The translations under genes and the position numbers were made by a program. The notes under the pieces were generated by a model that ran no database searches, was not told where the DNA came from, and worked only from the letters and a program-made list of their open reading frames with translations. Shown one piece after another: positions 1 to 9,844 of a stretch of DNA of 64,000 bases (position 1 is the stretch's first letter; each line of letters begins with the position of its first letter). Source of the DNA: a bacterium (GTDB taxonomy: Bacteria; 4484-113; JAFGCY01); the NCBI GenBank assembly GCA_020849855.1, contig JADZFO010000052.1, positions 12,823 to 76,822 of the forward strand, read 5' to 3'.

Positions 1-702
1 GGCTCACCGCCGGAAGCGCAGTCGGATTACATCCTGCGGCTGCAGCGCCTGGGAGTGGCACCAACCGCCGCGCTGGATATCACGCCGGACAGCGGCTCAG
101 CACCGCTGGCAGTGAACCTCGATCTCACCGGCTGCTCGGTGGCCCCTGACGAGACCCTGTCTTACGTGCTCTTCGACTGGAACAACGATGGAGATACCGA
201 TACGGCTGGGCTAGACTTTTCATCCATCCCCTTGACCCTGTATGGCAACGGCGACACGGTCATCAGCCTTAAGGTGGTCCAGTCAGACGGCCAGGAGGTG
301 CGGGCTGAAGACAACTGCACTGTCAGCGGCAGCTACAGCGAATCGGAGCCCAATGACGACGTCCTTACCGAGGCCGATGTGCTCCCCGGCTCCGACTTCG
401 CCGACTTTCTGGCGGAAATCGGCCCCGGAATTGACAGCGGTGGGAATGATGACTGGTACAGCTTCTATGCAGACAACAACGGAATGGGCAGCATTTACCT
501 GAACTATGAGTACTTCTTCGACCCGGTGTACATGGAGCTGCGAGACAGCAATCTCGTCCCGCTGGGCAGCGACTTAAGCGACGATGGATCGCTGGAGATC
601 CAGAACAACATGGTACAGGGCGGGCTGTATTACCTGGTCGTGTATACCGACAACTCTTCGTCGCTGGAGCAGGGCTACATGCTCTCCTCGGACATGCCCT
701 GA
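1..702 (+). CDS. Secreted PKD-PPC protein, 5' end outside the window
   Basis: The reading frame is open from the first base, so the N-terminus lies upstream. The visible part has a PKD-like domain (from PTAALDITPDSGSAPLAV, with the FDWNNDGD calcium-binding-like turn) and then a C-terminal bacterial pre-peptidase (PPC) domain starting at the acidic ESEPNDD motif and ending in the typical YYLVVYTDN strand. This module pair also closes the next gene and the gene at 5134-7365, so all three are paralogues. PPC and PKD domains are beta-sandwiches of extracellular proteins; no catalytic domain is visible here. By analogy with its neighbours it is probably a lipoprotein with the shared N-terminal module, but that part cannot be seen. 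Confidence 0.85.
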   Translation, partial: GSPPEAQSDYILRLQRLGVAPTAALDITPDSGSAPLAVNLDLTGCSVAPDETLSYVLFDWNNDGDTDTAGLDFSSIPLTLYGNGDTVISLKVVQSDGQEVRAEDNCTVSGSYSESEPNDDVLTEADVLPGSDFADFLAEIGPGIDSGGNDDWYSFYADNNGMGSIYLNYEYFFDPVYMELRDSNLVPLGSDLSDDGSLEIQNNMVQGGLYYLVVYTDNSSSLEQGYMLSSDMP

Positions 703-821
703 AGCCGGCAGCCGGCCAGCTGGCCGCACTGCTGACATTCCAGGTCGTGACTGATTCTCGGATATGCCAAGGTTTATCATTTGAACATCAGGCAGGCTGA
801 AGCCTGCTTCATGGAGTTGGT

Positions 822-3137
822 ATGACCACTGGCTTGCCGCTGTCACGCGCTGGATGGCGCATCCTTGGACCTTCGTTTGCCCTGTTGCTGCTGCTGCTCT
901 GCTCCTGCCAGGGGGCGGGCAAGAGCCCGGTCTCAGAACTGCAGGATGCGGCAAGCAGGCTCGAAGCCGTGCGCCGGATTCCGGTGCCCGCGCGCCCCGC
1001 GGAAAGCCCCCTGCTTTTACCGGATCCGGCGCAGCTTGATCGCATGGCTGCCGCGGCCCCTGGCCAGCGCCTGCTGGACGGCGCAGACTTTGACGGCGCG
1101 CTGCCCAGCGGCCGGGTTTCGGCCAGCGGAACTGCACTGAGTTTCGCACCGACTGGCGCCAGCCTGGCCAATGTGGCCTTTGCCATCTACCACTTTGACC
1201 TGCCGGGCTACAGCGGCGAGGGCAGCGTGCAAACGAACTGGGGCAGCTCGGCTCCGGCGGCAGGCAGCTTCTTCATCGGTGTTGCCGACTATGCCGGCAA
1301 CGCCTGGCGCTGGTTCACCGGCGACACCGCCAATCCGCTGCTGCTGCCTGAGGGACTGGATTTCCTTTCGCCTGGCGAACAGTGTTACATCGCGGTGTGC
1401 CTCAGCGGCAGCAGCGCACATGAGTTGCAGAGCCTGCGCCTTGGCAGCGATATGCCGCCGACGGCAGCTCTCATGCCGGAGTATGAAGTGCTAAGCACTG
1501 GCGCAGAGATGTACCTTGATGCCGGTGCCAGCAGTGACGACTTCGGTATCGTGCTCTACGAATGGGACCTCGACGGCAACGGCAGCTTTGAGACCAGCAC
1601 CGGGACGGTGTTCCAGGCCGAGTGCAGCTTCGCTACCGGCGGCCAGCACACCGTCAGCGTCAGAGTCAGCGATACCGCCGGGCAGAGCGCGACCAGCAGC
1701 GCAACAGTTACCGTCGACCTGCAGGGCTATGACGAGGTCGAGCCAAACAACGATCCCGCCGGCGCCAACGTCCTGCCGGCCCTCAGTTTTCAGGGCTTTG
1801 AGGGCAATGTCGGCGCAGGCGGCTATGACGGCGGCAGCGAGGACTTTTATGCCTTGAGCATCGAACAGCCCTGTCGGCTGAACTTTGAGCTGACCGGCCT
1901 GCTGTTTGACGCTTATACTTCCGTGGAACTGCGCGACAGCAGCGGCATCACCCCCTTTGCCTTCGGCGAGTATGACGGCTTCGGCATCAGTCTAACCAAC
2001 CGCTTCGACCCACCTGGTGATTACTATCTTGTTGTGCTTCGCGGTGAGAATGGCAACGTGGACTACGAACTGAAGTGCCACGCCCAGCTTGACCTGGCTT
2101 ATGACGAAGTCGAGCCGAATGACAGCCGGGCCGCAGCCAACGTCCTGCCGCAGGTTGTGTCAGGTTTCAGCGGCAACCTGGGCCAAGGCGGCTATGATGG
2201 CAGCCTGGTGGATTACTTCAGCTTTAGCCCACAGGCCGGCCGTTACTATGACTTCAATTTCCAGTCCTACAACCTGCAGGCCAATCTGGAGCTGGAAGTG
2301 GAGGATGCCAACGGCACTTCCCTTGGCGGGGCTACAGCCGAGCCCGGCGCAGACGTCTTCGGCCTTGTCTTCAGCTCCTCTGCGACAGTCTATCTGCGCG
2401 TGGACCAGATTGATGAGGCGCTGATTGGCCCCAACTCGGATTACACGCTTCGCATCATCGACCGTGGCGAAGCGCCGCAGGTCGGCGTCGTCGCCACGCC
2501 GGACAATGGCACACGACCACTGGCAGTGCAGCTCGATGCCTCAGGCAGCGTCATCCCCACGGAACAGGGCATCAGCAGTGTCACCTGGGATCTGAACGAT
2601 GATGGCTTTGAGGACTTGTTTGGCGGCGCGGAGCTGCTCCAGGTTTCAACCATCTACTTCCGCAACAAGACCTACTCGCCGCGGGTCACGATCACCCTGG
2701 ACAGCGGCGCGATTGGCCAGGGCAGCACGGATGTCATAGTCAGCGGGGCCAGCAACGAAGTGGAGCCCAACAACAATCATGGCTCCGAACAGGCGCTGCC
2801 GGGCATGCCCTTCAGCGGCTTTCTTGGCGACGTCGGCGTGGGTGGCTATGACGGGGGCAACGAAGACCTGTACAAGTTCACGACCGCAGGAGCCGGCATC
2901 TACCGCTTTGAGCTGGGCTATGAACAGCTCTACGCCAACAATATGTACCTTGCCATTGCGACCTGGAATAACGTGAGCATGATGTACGAGATTCAGTATG
3001 GCGTCCCGGATGATGATCTTGATGGCAACATCATCCTTGACGCCAACCTGAGCGCTGGCACCGAGTACATACTGGCGCTCATCGTTGACGATGGCGGCCC
3101 GGCCAGCGGCTATGAACTAAGCGCAAGCGCGCCCTAA
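822..3137 (+). CDS. Lipoprotein: shared N-module, PKD and PPC repeats
   Basis: 771 residues. The N-terminus has a lipoprotein signal with Cys at about residue 29 (LLLLLCSC). Next come a Pro-Ala-rich linker with LLLPDPAQLD, then the N-terminal module shared by ten proteins here (about 85-208; FAIYHFDLPG, then GVADYAGNAWRWF). C-terminal parts: one PKD domain (about 210-300, YEWDLDGNGSFE), two PPC domains (each starting with an EVEPN motif), a degenerate PKD-like domain (about 555-645) and a last PPC domain. The start at 822 follows a GGAG site. No enzyme domain is present; the likely place is the cell surface or outer-membrane face. It belongs to a tandem array of four genes on the plus strand. 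Function is unknown; adhesion or surface binding is only an inference from the modules. Confidence 0.88.
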   Translation: MTTGLPLSRAGWRILGPSFALLLLLLCSCQGAGKSPVSELQDAASRLEAVRRIPVPARPAESPLLLPDPAQLDRMAAAAPGQRLLDGADFDGALPSGRVSASGTALSFAPTGASLANVAFAIYHFDLPGYSGEGSVQTNWGSSAPAAGSFFIGVADYAGNAWRWFTGDTANPLLLPEGLDFLSPGEQCYIAVCLSGSSAHELQSLRLGSDMPPTAALMPEYEVLSTGAEMYLDAGASSDDFGIVLYEWDLDGNGSFETSTGTVFQAECSFATGGQHTVSVRVSDTAGQSATSSATVTVDLQGYDEVEPNNDPAGANVLPALSFQGFEGNVGAGGYDGGSEDFYALSIEQPCRLNFELTGLLFDAYTSVELRDSSGITPFAFGEYDGFGISLTNRFDPPGDYYLVVLRGENGNVDYELKCHAQLDLAYDEVEPNDSRAAANVLPQVVSGFSGNLGQGGYDGSLVDYFSFSPQAGRYYDFNFQSYNLQANLELEVEDANGTSLGGATAEPGADVFGLVFSSSATVYLRVDQIDEALIGPNSDYTLRIIDRGEAPQVGVVATPDNGTRPLAVQLDASGSVIPTEQGISSVTWDLNDDGFEDLFGGAELLQVSTIYFRNKTYSPRVTITLDSGAIGQGSTDVIVSGASNEVEPNNNHGSEQALPGMPFSGFLGDVGVGGYDGGNEDLYKFTTAGAGIYRFELGYEQLYANNMYLAIATWNNVSMMYEIQYGVPDDDLDGNIILDANLSAGTEYILALIVDDGGPASGYELSASAP

Positions 3138-3215
3138 GCCCGCCCGGTCTGAGACGCGGGTCTGGAGTATGCATGCTGCGGCGCGCGCAGGCTGTGGCGC
3201 GCAGGCTGTGGCGGT

Positions 3216-3221
3216 TATACT
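3216..3221 (+). promoter_or_regulatory. -10 box (TATACT) 7 bases before GTG 3229
   Basis: TATACT followed by 7 bases and the preferred GTG start. It fits the leaderless pattern seen repeatedly in this window and supports the shorter start of this lipoprotein gene. Confidence 0.45.
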
Positions 3222-3228
3222 GCTGCCA

Positions 3229-5037
3229 GTGCGCGGCATCCGCAAAGTGTTGCTGACCCTGCTGGCCCTGTTGTCGGGATGCGCTTCCGATGGCCCCCCT
3301 TCCGATGGCCCCACTTCCAGGGCCGAGGCCATGGAAGGCGGCATCTCCCTGCCTGCACCGGCAGCGCTGCTTGAGCTTCGCGCTTCTGCCGCCTACAGCA
3401 GCGATGAGCGCTGGCGTCACGGCTCGCAGTGGGATGAACTGCTGCCCTACAAGAGTGTGACGCAGAGCGGCCTGCTCGGTGTCTTTGAACCAGCCAGCGC
3501 AGAGGGGGCGGATGGGCTGGGCGGCTGCGCCTGGTGTATCTACAGCTTTCAGCTGCCGGCCTACCTTGACGCGCCAACGCTGCGTCTGGAATGGGAAGAC
3601 GAGCCTGACCTGCTTCCTGGAACGCCTGAAGACCCCGGCCCGCGGCCTGGCTGGTGGGTCGCGCTGGCGAACTTCGATACTTCGCGCTGGGACTTGTTTC
3701 CCGCGCCGCCGGATGGACTGCTCAAGATCCCGCAGCAACCCGGCGCGCTGAACCTGGCGCCCTACCGCGACAGCGAGACGGGGGCGATCCTGGCGACGGT
3801 TCTGGTGCGTTCGCCCGGGGTCAGCAAACTCAGCCGGGTCCAGCTCGGCGGCGAGGGCTGGGTCCATACCTGGGGCGGGGAGTTCTATGAGGACTACTAT
3901 GGCGACAATTTCACCAGCATGGCGATCACCAGCTCCGGTGATTTAGTGGCGGCGGGCTATGCCCAGGATCTTATCGCTCCAGTCATCGGCCTGTCTGTCG
4001 TTAAGTACTCCGCCGGCGGAAAGCTGCTCTGGCAGCGGCTTTACACCGGCGCCTACCGCGGCTCGCGGATGGTAGTTGCGCCCGATGACAGTATTTATCT
4101 TTCAGGATGTACAGACTTTGAAGGACTGATCCGCCTGCTGAAGGTTGATGCGAACGGTGTTCTTGAATGGCAGCGGGCTTTCCAGCTTGCCGAAATTGCA
4201 GACCTCCAAACTAACGGGATGGCCATTGGCGCTGATGGTTCTGTATATGTTGCATCCTACTACGAGGGACTCGGCGAGTACAGTGGACTGGTGGTCAAGT
4301 ACAGCTCGGATGGAGACCTTCTCTGGGCCAAGGACATCGGCCACAGTGACGACTTCGATTTGCACGGAATATCCATCGGTATATGCGCTGACGAGTCGAG
4401 CGTATATGTCTGCGGCGTGCCTTCTATATGCAAACTAGACCTAAGCGGCAACTTGCTCTGGCAGCGCGATTTTGATTTGACCGAAAAGTGGGGCACAAAA
4501 GTCGCGCTGGATGCGACTGGAGCGCCGCAGCTTGTCTGGCAGACATACAGCAAATGTTATGTAAGTGGTTTCGACACAGGCGGCAGTATCACGTACACCC
4601 ACGAACTGCCCATGTTTGGCAATGGTACCGTCAAAGACCTGGTGCCAACGCATCAGGGACTCAGCATATTGGTGGAAGACTGGTCATCGGCGACCTTAAT
4701 CAACTTTGGACTTTATGATGCAATCGGCGCAATCAGCACCCTGGCACTAAGCGACAACATGTACCCGGGCGGACATTGCTACGACTCTGATGGCAGCCTG
4801 TATCTCGCCGGCGGCCTGCATACACCTGAGGGCCTGCAGTTGGACTTCACCGCGGAGGAGTATGCCTCCGTGCCGCGAGACATAGACGTGCTGGAAAGCA
4901 GCTTTCTTGCAGAAGATGCCGTCGGCGCTGAGCCGGATTTGCCCGGCGACCTGCTGTTCGTGGCGGCACTCGAGGACGATCTGCGGCCGGGGATAGTCTC
5001 GGACATTCCAGGTATTGTGCTCAAGCACGAGTTTTAG
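3229..5037 (+). CDS. Lipoprotein: shared N-module plus PQQ/SBBP-like propeller
   Basis: About 602 residues from the GTG at 3229. I prefer that start because TATACT lies 7 bases before it and the signal peptide then reads VRGIRKVLLTLLALLSGC, a good lipobox; the upstream ATG at 3169 adds 20 atypical residues. The linker ISLPAPAALLEL and a divergent copy of the shared N-terminal module follow (CIYSFQLPAY, later WWVALANF.TSRW). The rest is a repeat region with the pattern KY...G.LLWQR and D.SIYLSG, typical of PQQ/SBBP-type beta-propellers. It lies between two PKD-PPC paralogues, so the same N-module is used with a different C-terminal fold. Part of the propeller region (about 4080-4700) is AT-richer than its neighbours. 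Confidence 0.85.
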   Translation: MRGIRKVLLTLLALLSGCASDGPPSDGPTSRAEAMEGGISLPAPAALLELRASAAYSSDERWRHGSQWDELLPYKSVTQSGLLGVFEPASAEGADGLGGCAWCIYSFQLPAYLDAPTLRLEWEDEPDLLPGTPEDPGPRPGWWVALANFDTSRWDLFPAPPDGLLKIPQQPGALNLAPYRDSETGAILATVLVRSPGVSKLSRVQLGGEGWVHTWGGEFYEDYYGDNFTSMAITSSGDLVAAGYAQDLIAPVIGLSVVKYSAGGKLLWQRLYTGAYRGSRMVVAPDDSIYLSGCTDFEGLIRLLKVDANGVLEWQRAFQLAEIADLQTNGMAIGADGSVYVASYYEGLGEYSGLVVKYSSDGDLLWAKDIGHSDDFDLHGISIGICADESSVYVCGVPSICKLDLSGNLLWQRDFDLTEKWGTKVALDATGAPQLVWQTYSKCYVSGFDTGGSITYTHELPMFGNGTVKDLVPTHQGLSILVEDWSSATLINFGLYDAIGAISTLALSDNMYPGGHCYDSDGSLYLAGGLHTPEGLQLDFTAEEYASVPRDIDVLESSFLAEDAVGAEPDLPGDLLFVAALEDDLRPGIVSDIPGIVLKHEF

Positions 5038-5133
5038 CCAAACGCCGGGGCCACCGGCGCTGCTCCGGGCATAAAGAAGTTTTGAACATGCTAGACTCGC
5101 ATGCCTGCTGTTCTGAGCAATATGGAGAGAAAA

Positions 5134-7365
5134 ATGAAGCGTCTGTTGCTGCTGCTGCTGCGAGCCCTGCCTGCCATAGTCCTTGCCCTGTCTGTCTGCG
5201 CCTGCGGCGCTGGCGGAGCAGATCGCGTGACGGCTGCTGACCCTGCGGGAAAGCCGCAGCCGGCCAGTCCTGCGGCCCCGCAGCTCAGCCTGCCCAGCCC
5301 CGCTGATCTGCCCAGAAGCGCAGCTGCAGGCCAGGGCGACCGCCTCCTGAACGGCAGTGAGTATGACGCTGCGCTGCCGGACTCCCGCGTGATCAGCAGC
5401 GCCCCGCAGCTCAGCTTCGCCCCTGCTGGTGAGGGCCTGGGCGATGCCGCTTACGCCATTTATCACTTCGACATTCCAGCCTTTGAGGGCAGTGGATCAA
5501 TCCAGACCAGCTGGGACAGCCGGCCGGCCGCCGGGAAATTCTTCCTTGCTGTGGCCGACTACTCAAAGAACGCCTGGTCCTGGTTCAGCGGCGACAGCGC
5601 GGGTCCGCTGGCCCTGCCTGGGGGAATCGACTTCAAGTCCCCCAGCGGGCAGTGCTATGTGGTGGTACTGGTCACGGGCACCAGCATCAATGCCCTGCAG
5701 GAAATCGACTTCGGGGGCGCCGGCACACCGGTCGCGGTTTTGAGGCCGCAGTTCGAGTTCCTTTCGGTCGGCACCAGCAATGTCTACAGCGCCACCGAAA
5801 GCAGCGACGACGCCGGCATAGTCAAGCATGAGTGGGACCTGGACGGCGATGGCAGCTTCGAGCTTGACTCCGGCACCGAGCCCACGGCCAGCAAGACATA
5901 CAGCGGGGCTGGGACAGTGACAGTCCGGCTGAAGGTGACGGATGCCGAGGGCAAGACCAGCACCGACAGCGCGGTGATCGAAGTCAGCCTGGTCGCCGGC
6001 TTTGACGAGATCGAGCCGGACAACACGCCGGCCACAGCCTGCCAGCTGCCGGCGATGAGCTTCACCGACTTCCGCTGCTACTCCAACAGCGTCAACGACG
6101 GCGACAGCCTCGATTACTATCGCTTCACGGTATCCGAGCCGGCGCGCGTGACCTTCTACGCCGACTTCGCGATCGGCGAGTTCGTCCTGCTGAGCCTCTA
6201 CGACAACGCCGGCAATGAACTGAAAAACCCATTGACCAATGTCCTGACCTACCGCTTCGACAATCCGGGTGACTACATCCTGCTGGCTTCAGGCGACAAC
6301 ACCAATGATGTGCCTTACAGCCTGCAGGCCGAAGCGGACTATGTCACTGCCTATTCAGAGGTCGAGCCGAACAACAGCCTCGACAGCGCCAATCAGCTGA
6401 ACATCGGCGATGGCCTGGAGGCCAGCGGCAATGTTGGCACCGGCGGCTATGACGGCGGGATTGAAGACAACTTCAGACTTAGTGTGCTGGGCGGGCATTA
6501 CTATGCCCTGAACATCGATGACTTTGAGGACGCCGGGACTCTTGGGGTCAGGATCTATGGCTCCAACAAGGAACTGCTTGAGATCTGGGATGGCAGCAGC
6601 CTGAACTACGACATCAGCCTGGAAGCGCAGAGCGACGGCACCTTTTACTTCCAGGTCTTCAATGCTGTCGACGCGCCGGCGGCGGACTATGGCCTCTCCG
6701 TCGTGGACTACGGCGAGATGCCGATACCCGTGCTCGATGCGGAGGTAACACCAGGCGGTGCTCCCTACCTGGTTAACTTCACGGCGACTGCGCAGTATGT
6801 GCCCGCAGGGACCAGCATCAGCGCCTATTACTGGGATTTCGACGGCAACAAAGTCTGGGACCTTTCAACCGTGGATCCGCAGGCCAGCACCACCTATTAC
6901 CGCTACCGAACATATAACCCGAGAGTTACTATCGTGCTTGACAACGGCTCTCAGGGTTCTGACACTACCGAAGTGCTCCAGCTGTACCCATACACTGAAG
7001 TTGAGGACAATGACAGCTTCGCTGGAGCACAGGTCCTGATCTCGACCAATACTATCTATGGCGACCTCGGCGGCGGTGCTGATGCCTTCGACGGAGATTC
7101 GGAAGACTATTTCAAGTTCACCGCCCCATTCAGCGGAGACTTCAACGCCGTACTCAATTACAACCCCCTGTTCTACACATTGGGGGTTACCCTGGGCCAG
7201 TATGATGAACTTTCAGAAGAGTTCACACTGATTGACGCCTCGCGCAGCAATCAGGGCTTTGACTCCGTCAGCGGCACAATCAGCGTCGGACAAACCTACT
7301 ACCTGATCGTCGATGGCGATGAAGATGCCTATTTCGGCGGCGGCTACACGCTGGGTATGAATTGA
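5134..7365 (+). CDS. Lipoprotein: shared N-module, PKD and PPC repeats
   Basis: About 743 residues, close paralogue of the gene at 822. I use the ATG at 5134 because a GGAGAG site lies just upstream and the signal then starts MKRLLLLLLRA; in-frame ATGs at 5101 and 5122 are alternatives. The lipobox (SVCAC) is followed by LSLPSPADLP, the shared N-terminal module (YAIYHFDIPA, then AVADYSKNAWSWF), a PKD domain (HEWDLDGDGSFEL), two PPC domains (DEIEPDN and SEVEPNNS starts), a degenerate PKD domain (YYWDFDGNKVWD) and a final PPC domain (TEVEDNDS). The domain order is the same as in its sister, so the pair arose by tandem duplication. No catalytic residues are seen. Confidence 0.88.
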   Translation: MKRLLLLLLRALPAIVLALSVCACGAGGADRVTAADPAGKPQPASPAAPQLSLPSPADLPRSAAAGQGDRLLNGSEYDAALPDSRVISSAPQLSFAPAGEGLGDAAYAIYHFDIPAFEGSGSIQTSWDSRPAAGKFFLAVADYSKNAWSWFSGDSAGPLALPGGIDFKSPSGQCYVVVLVTGTSINALQEIDFGGAGTPVAVLRPQFEFLSVGTSNVYSATESSDDAGIVKHEWDLDGDGSFELDSGTEPTASKTYSGAGTVTVRLKVTDAEGKTSTDSAVIEVSLVAGFDEIEPDNTPATACQLPAMSFTDFRCYSNSVNDGDSLDYYRFTVSEPARVTFYADFAIGEFVLLSLYDNAGNELKNPLTNVLTYRFDNPGDYILLASGDNTNDVPYSLQAEADYVTAYSEVEPNNSLDSANQLNIGDGLEASGNVGTGGYDGGIEDNFRLSVLGGHYYALNIDDFEDAGTLGVRIYGSNKELLEIWDGSSLNYDISLEAQSDGTFYFQVFNAVDAPAADYGLSVVDYGEMPIPVLDAEVTPGGAPYLVNFTATAQYVPAGTSISAYYWDFDGNKVWDLSTVDPQASTTYYRYRTYNPRVTIVLDNGSQGSDTTEVLQLYPYTEVEDNDSFAGAQVLISTNTIYGDLGGGADAFDGDSEDYFKFTAPFSGDFNAVLNYNPLFYTLGVTLGQYDELSEEFTLIDASRSNQGFDSVSGTISVGQTYYLIVDGDEDAYFGGGYTLGMN

Positions 7366-7438
7366 TAGAACAGAAGACGGCTTCGGGATTCGAAGCAAAG
7401 AGGCTCTACGCTGGACACGCCCCTGACCAGGCCTGCGC

Positions 7439-7444
7439 TAAGCT
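7439..7444 (+). promoter_or_regulatory. -10 box (TAAGCT) 6 bases before GTG 7451
   Basis: TAAGCT, then six bases, then the GTG start. The same hexamer at the same distance precedes the next gene (9833-9838), although the two genes are unrelated. Confidence 0.5.
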
Positions 7445-7450
7445 TTCACC

Positions 7451-9835
7451 GTGACACCCGCGCCGCGCGCCATGAACAGCCGGAGATCAAAGCCCAGCTT
7501 GCGGCTGTCCCTGGCTGTGCCGCCTTGTGCAGTGCTGGTATGTGCTGCGCTCCTGGCCGCCGCAGCGCCGGGCCTTGAACGTGCAGCGGCCCCTGCCTCT
7601 CAAAGTTGCTTCCAATGGGTCACGCCGGCTTGTGCGGCTGAGAACCAGGCGGCGCAATCCGAGACGCAGGGCAAGCTCACGCCGGACAGCAGCAATGAGT
7701 CCGACGTCATGCCGGAGAAAAGCACTTCGGATGAACTGGCCGAGTACGTCGACATGCTCAGCACAGCACCAAATGTGGCCTACGGCCTCAGGCGGATTGC
7801 CAGCCTCGGGGCTGGGGCGGTCAGCGCGTTACCCTTGGTTGAGTCCTATCTGGACAGCCAGGATGAAGACGCCCGCGCCCAGGCCATCAGGGCTATTGGC
7901 CGGATCGCACCGCGTGACGGCGTGGCCTACGCCCAGCGCTTCACCCTGCTGCTGGCGGACGAATCGGATGCCATTGCGCTGGCGGCAGCGGGGGCACTCG
8001 CCGAGATGGGGCCACGCGCTAGCTGTGCGCTTCCACCGCTCAGGCAAATGCTCAGCCACAGTAGCGTACAGCGAAGGACAGCCGCTGTATCTGCACTGCG
8101 CAGGATCAACCCGCAGGCTCTGCTGGATGATGCCGGGCGGCTGTTGCACTTGCTTCAGCATGGTAGCGACAGGGATGAGCGGATCGCCGCGGCCCATGCG
8201 CTGGCGCTGATCGGGCCGGTGCGGCTGCCGCCTGACGAGGCGGAACTGCAGCAGGCTGCCGCTTCCGAAGCGTATCCCTTTGAGCGTACGCGTACAGGCG
8301 TGAGTATGCAGGTGTTGAGGCCGCGACAAAGCGATCCGGACATCCCGCCTCCACCCCCTCAGCTCAGCGAACTTGATCCGCGCCTTCAGGCTGTGCCGGA
8401 TGTGCTCTTTGAGCTGGCGCTTTCGGATTCCGACCCGCGACTGCGCGAACAGTGCGTTTACTCGCTCTCGACATATGGTCACTTTGCGGCCTATCGGGTC
8501 CGCAGCCTTCTACCACTGCGCAAAGAGGACGACCCGATGCTGGCGGTGGCCGCCGGGGAGTGTATCGCCTATATCAGCGTGCCTGGCTCGTTGCAGCCGG
8601 AGGAACTGCGCACTCTGTTGATGGCCAGGGCCCCGGGCGTCTGCCTGCAGGCCATCCTGGCGCTGAAGTCACAACCAGAGCTCGCGCGCAGCCTGATCCC
8701 TGAGCTGAGCACAGTAATCCGGAATCAGGAGGCCGACCAGTACTGGGGCGATACAGACCCGGACTTTGAAGCCGCTTTGCTGCTGGCAAGCCTGGAACCG
8801 CTGCCGGCTGACGCCAGGGAGGCGCTGGCGGAGGTTGCGCGCGAGAACTGCATCAATGAGACCCTTCTCACACGTGAGCGCGAGCTCTATGAGCTGGCGC
8901 CCTATGCTGTGGACATTCTGCCGGAAATAGTGCGCAGCATTGAGAGTGAGTACACGGGGACAGGCCGCCTGTTCGTACCGCTGCGGCTAGCGCAGCTGGA
9001 TCCTGACGGAAGCGTTGCCGGTGGATGGCTGGTCAAGGAGCTGCATTCAGATGGCAGCAGTTCTGCACGCGGTCAGGCTGCCGCCGCTCTTGGCATGCTT
9101 AACAGCTGCCCGCAGTACGGCCTTGACGCACTCATCAAGGTCGTGGAAAGCGACCCTGATGAGTGGGTACGGACAGCGGCCTGTTCCGCGCTGGCCGTTC
9201 ACGCTCTGAAGAACGATGAGGCGCTGCGAGTCATTGCCCAATACGCTGCCGCCAGCAGCGACTATGAGCTTTTCAACGCGGCTGGCTGCGCAATCACGGT
9301 GGCGACCGCTTCGCCGCACAACGCTGAGCTGGTTCTTGGTGAGCTGCGCCAGTACGGCAACCGCGCACAGCCGGTCCACGATGTCGTGGCCGCCCGGGTC
9401 GCTTCAGATCCGGCCGCAGCAACAGCACTGTTGCTTCAGGCTCTTGAGCGTGAGGAGAGTTCGTGGCTGCTGGCCTTTGCCATCGAAGAAGCGGGATTTC
9501 GCGGCTCGGCTGCCGCTGCCTGTCTGCCCCGGCTGCAGGAGCTGAGCCGTGGACCGGACGAGAGCCTCCGCTGGATGGCGCTTTGCGCGATAGGACAAAT
9601 CGACGCCAGCGCGGCAGCAGCCGAAATGGAGCAGCTGAGGGATCTGCTATCCAGCGGCAGTTCTGCCAGCCGCCGGCAGAGCGCCTGGATCCTGGGACGC
9701 ATGGGGCCAGCGGCACTGCCGGCCGTGCCTGACCTGCGCTGCATGCTGTATGACACTGACGAGGAGCTGCGGATGGCGGCAGCGCTGGCGCTTTGGCGTC
9801 TTGGCGCCGGAGCGGCGGATACGCCCCTGCGCTAA
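7451..9835 (+). CDS. Exported HEAT-repeat protein
   Basis: 794 residues. A signal peptide or N-terminal anchor (LAVPPCAVLVCAALLAAAAP) is followed by a low-complexity stretch and then helical repeats of about 35-40 residues to the end. Examples are DARAQAIRAIGRIAP, AIALAAAGALAEMGP and DEELRMAAALALWRLG, typical of HEAT or PBS-lyase-type repeats. Such arrays are protein-interaction scaffolds; no enzyme domain is seen. The GTG start at 7451 is preceded by TAAGCT six bases away, which suggests a leaderless transcript; an ATG at 7481 is an alternative. The gene sits between the surface-protein array and a membrane protease, each with its own -10 box, so it need not share their function. Confidence 0.8.
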   Translation: MTPAPRAMNSRRSKPSLRLSLAVPPCAVLVCAALLAAAAPGLERAAAPASQSCFQWVTPACAAENQAAQSETQGKLTPDSSNESDVMPEKSTSDELAEYVDMLSTAPNVAYGLRRIASLGAGAVSALPLVESYLDSQDEDARAQAIRAIGRIAPRDGVAYAQRFTLLLADESDAIALAAAGALAEMGPRASCALPPLRQMLSHSSVQRRTAAVSALRRINPQALLDDAGRLLHLLQHGSDRDERIAAAHALALIGPVRLPPDEAELQQAAASEAYPFERTRTGVSMQVLRPRQSDPDIPPPPPQLSELDPRLQAVPDVLFELALSDSDPRLREQCVYSLSTYGHFAAYRVRSLLPLRKEDDPMLAVAAGECIAYISVPGSLQPEELRTLLMARAPGVCLQAILALKSQPELARSLIPELSTVIRNQEADQYWGDTDPDFEAALLLASLEPLPADAREALAEVARENCINETLLTRERELYELAPYAVDILPEIVRSIESEYTGTGRLFVPLRLAQLDPDGSVAGGWLVKELHSDGSSSARGQAAAALGMLNSCPQYGLDALIKVVESDPDEWVRTAACSALAVHALKNDEALRVIAQYAAASSDYELFNAAGCAITVATASPHNAELVLGELRQYGNRAQPVHDVVAARVASDPAAATALLLQALEREESSWLLAFAIEEAGFRGSAAAACLPRLQELSRGPDESLRWMALCAIGQIDASAAAAEMEQLRDLLSSGSSASRRQSAWILGRMGPAALPAVPDLRCMLYDTDEELRMAAALALWRLGAGAADTPLR

Positions 9836-9838
9836 GCT
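9833..9838 (+). promoter_or_regulatory. -10 box (TAAGCT) 6 bases before GTG 9845
   Basis: TAAGCT overlaps the stop codon of the HEAT-repeat gene (the TAA belongs to both) and lies six bases before the GTG of the protease gene. Transcription would begin at or next to the start codon. Confidence 0.5.
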
Positions 9839-9844
9839 TGGGCG

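Noticed and set aside
3169-3228. ATG at 3169 as the start of the propeller lipoprotein
   Set aside because: The extra 20 residues are Ala/Cys-rich and spoil the signal peptide; the GTG at 3229 with TATACT seven bases before gives a standard lipoprotein signal.
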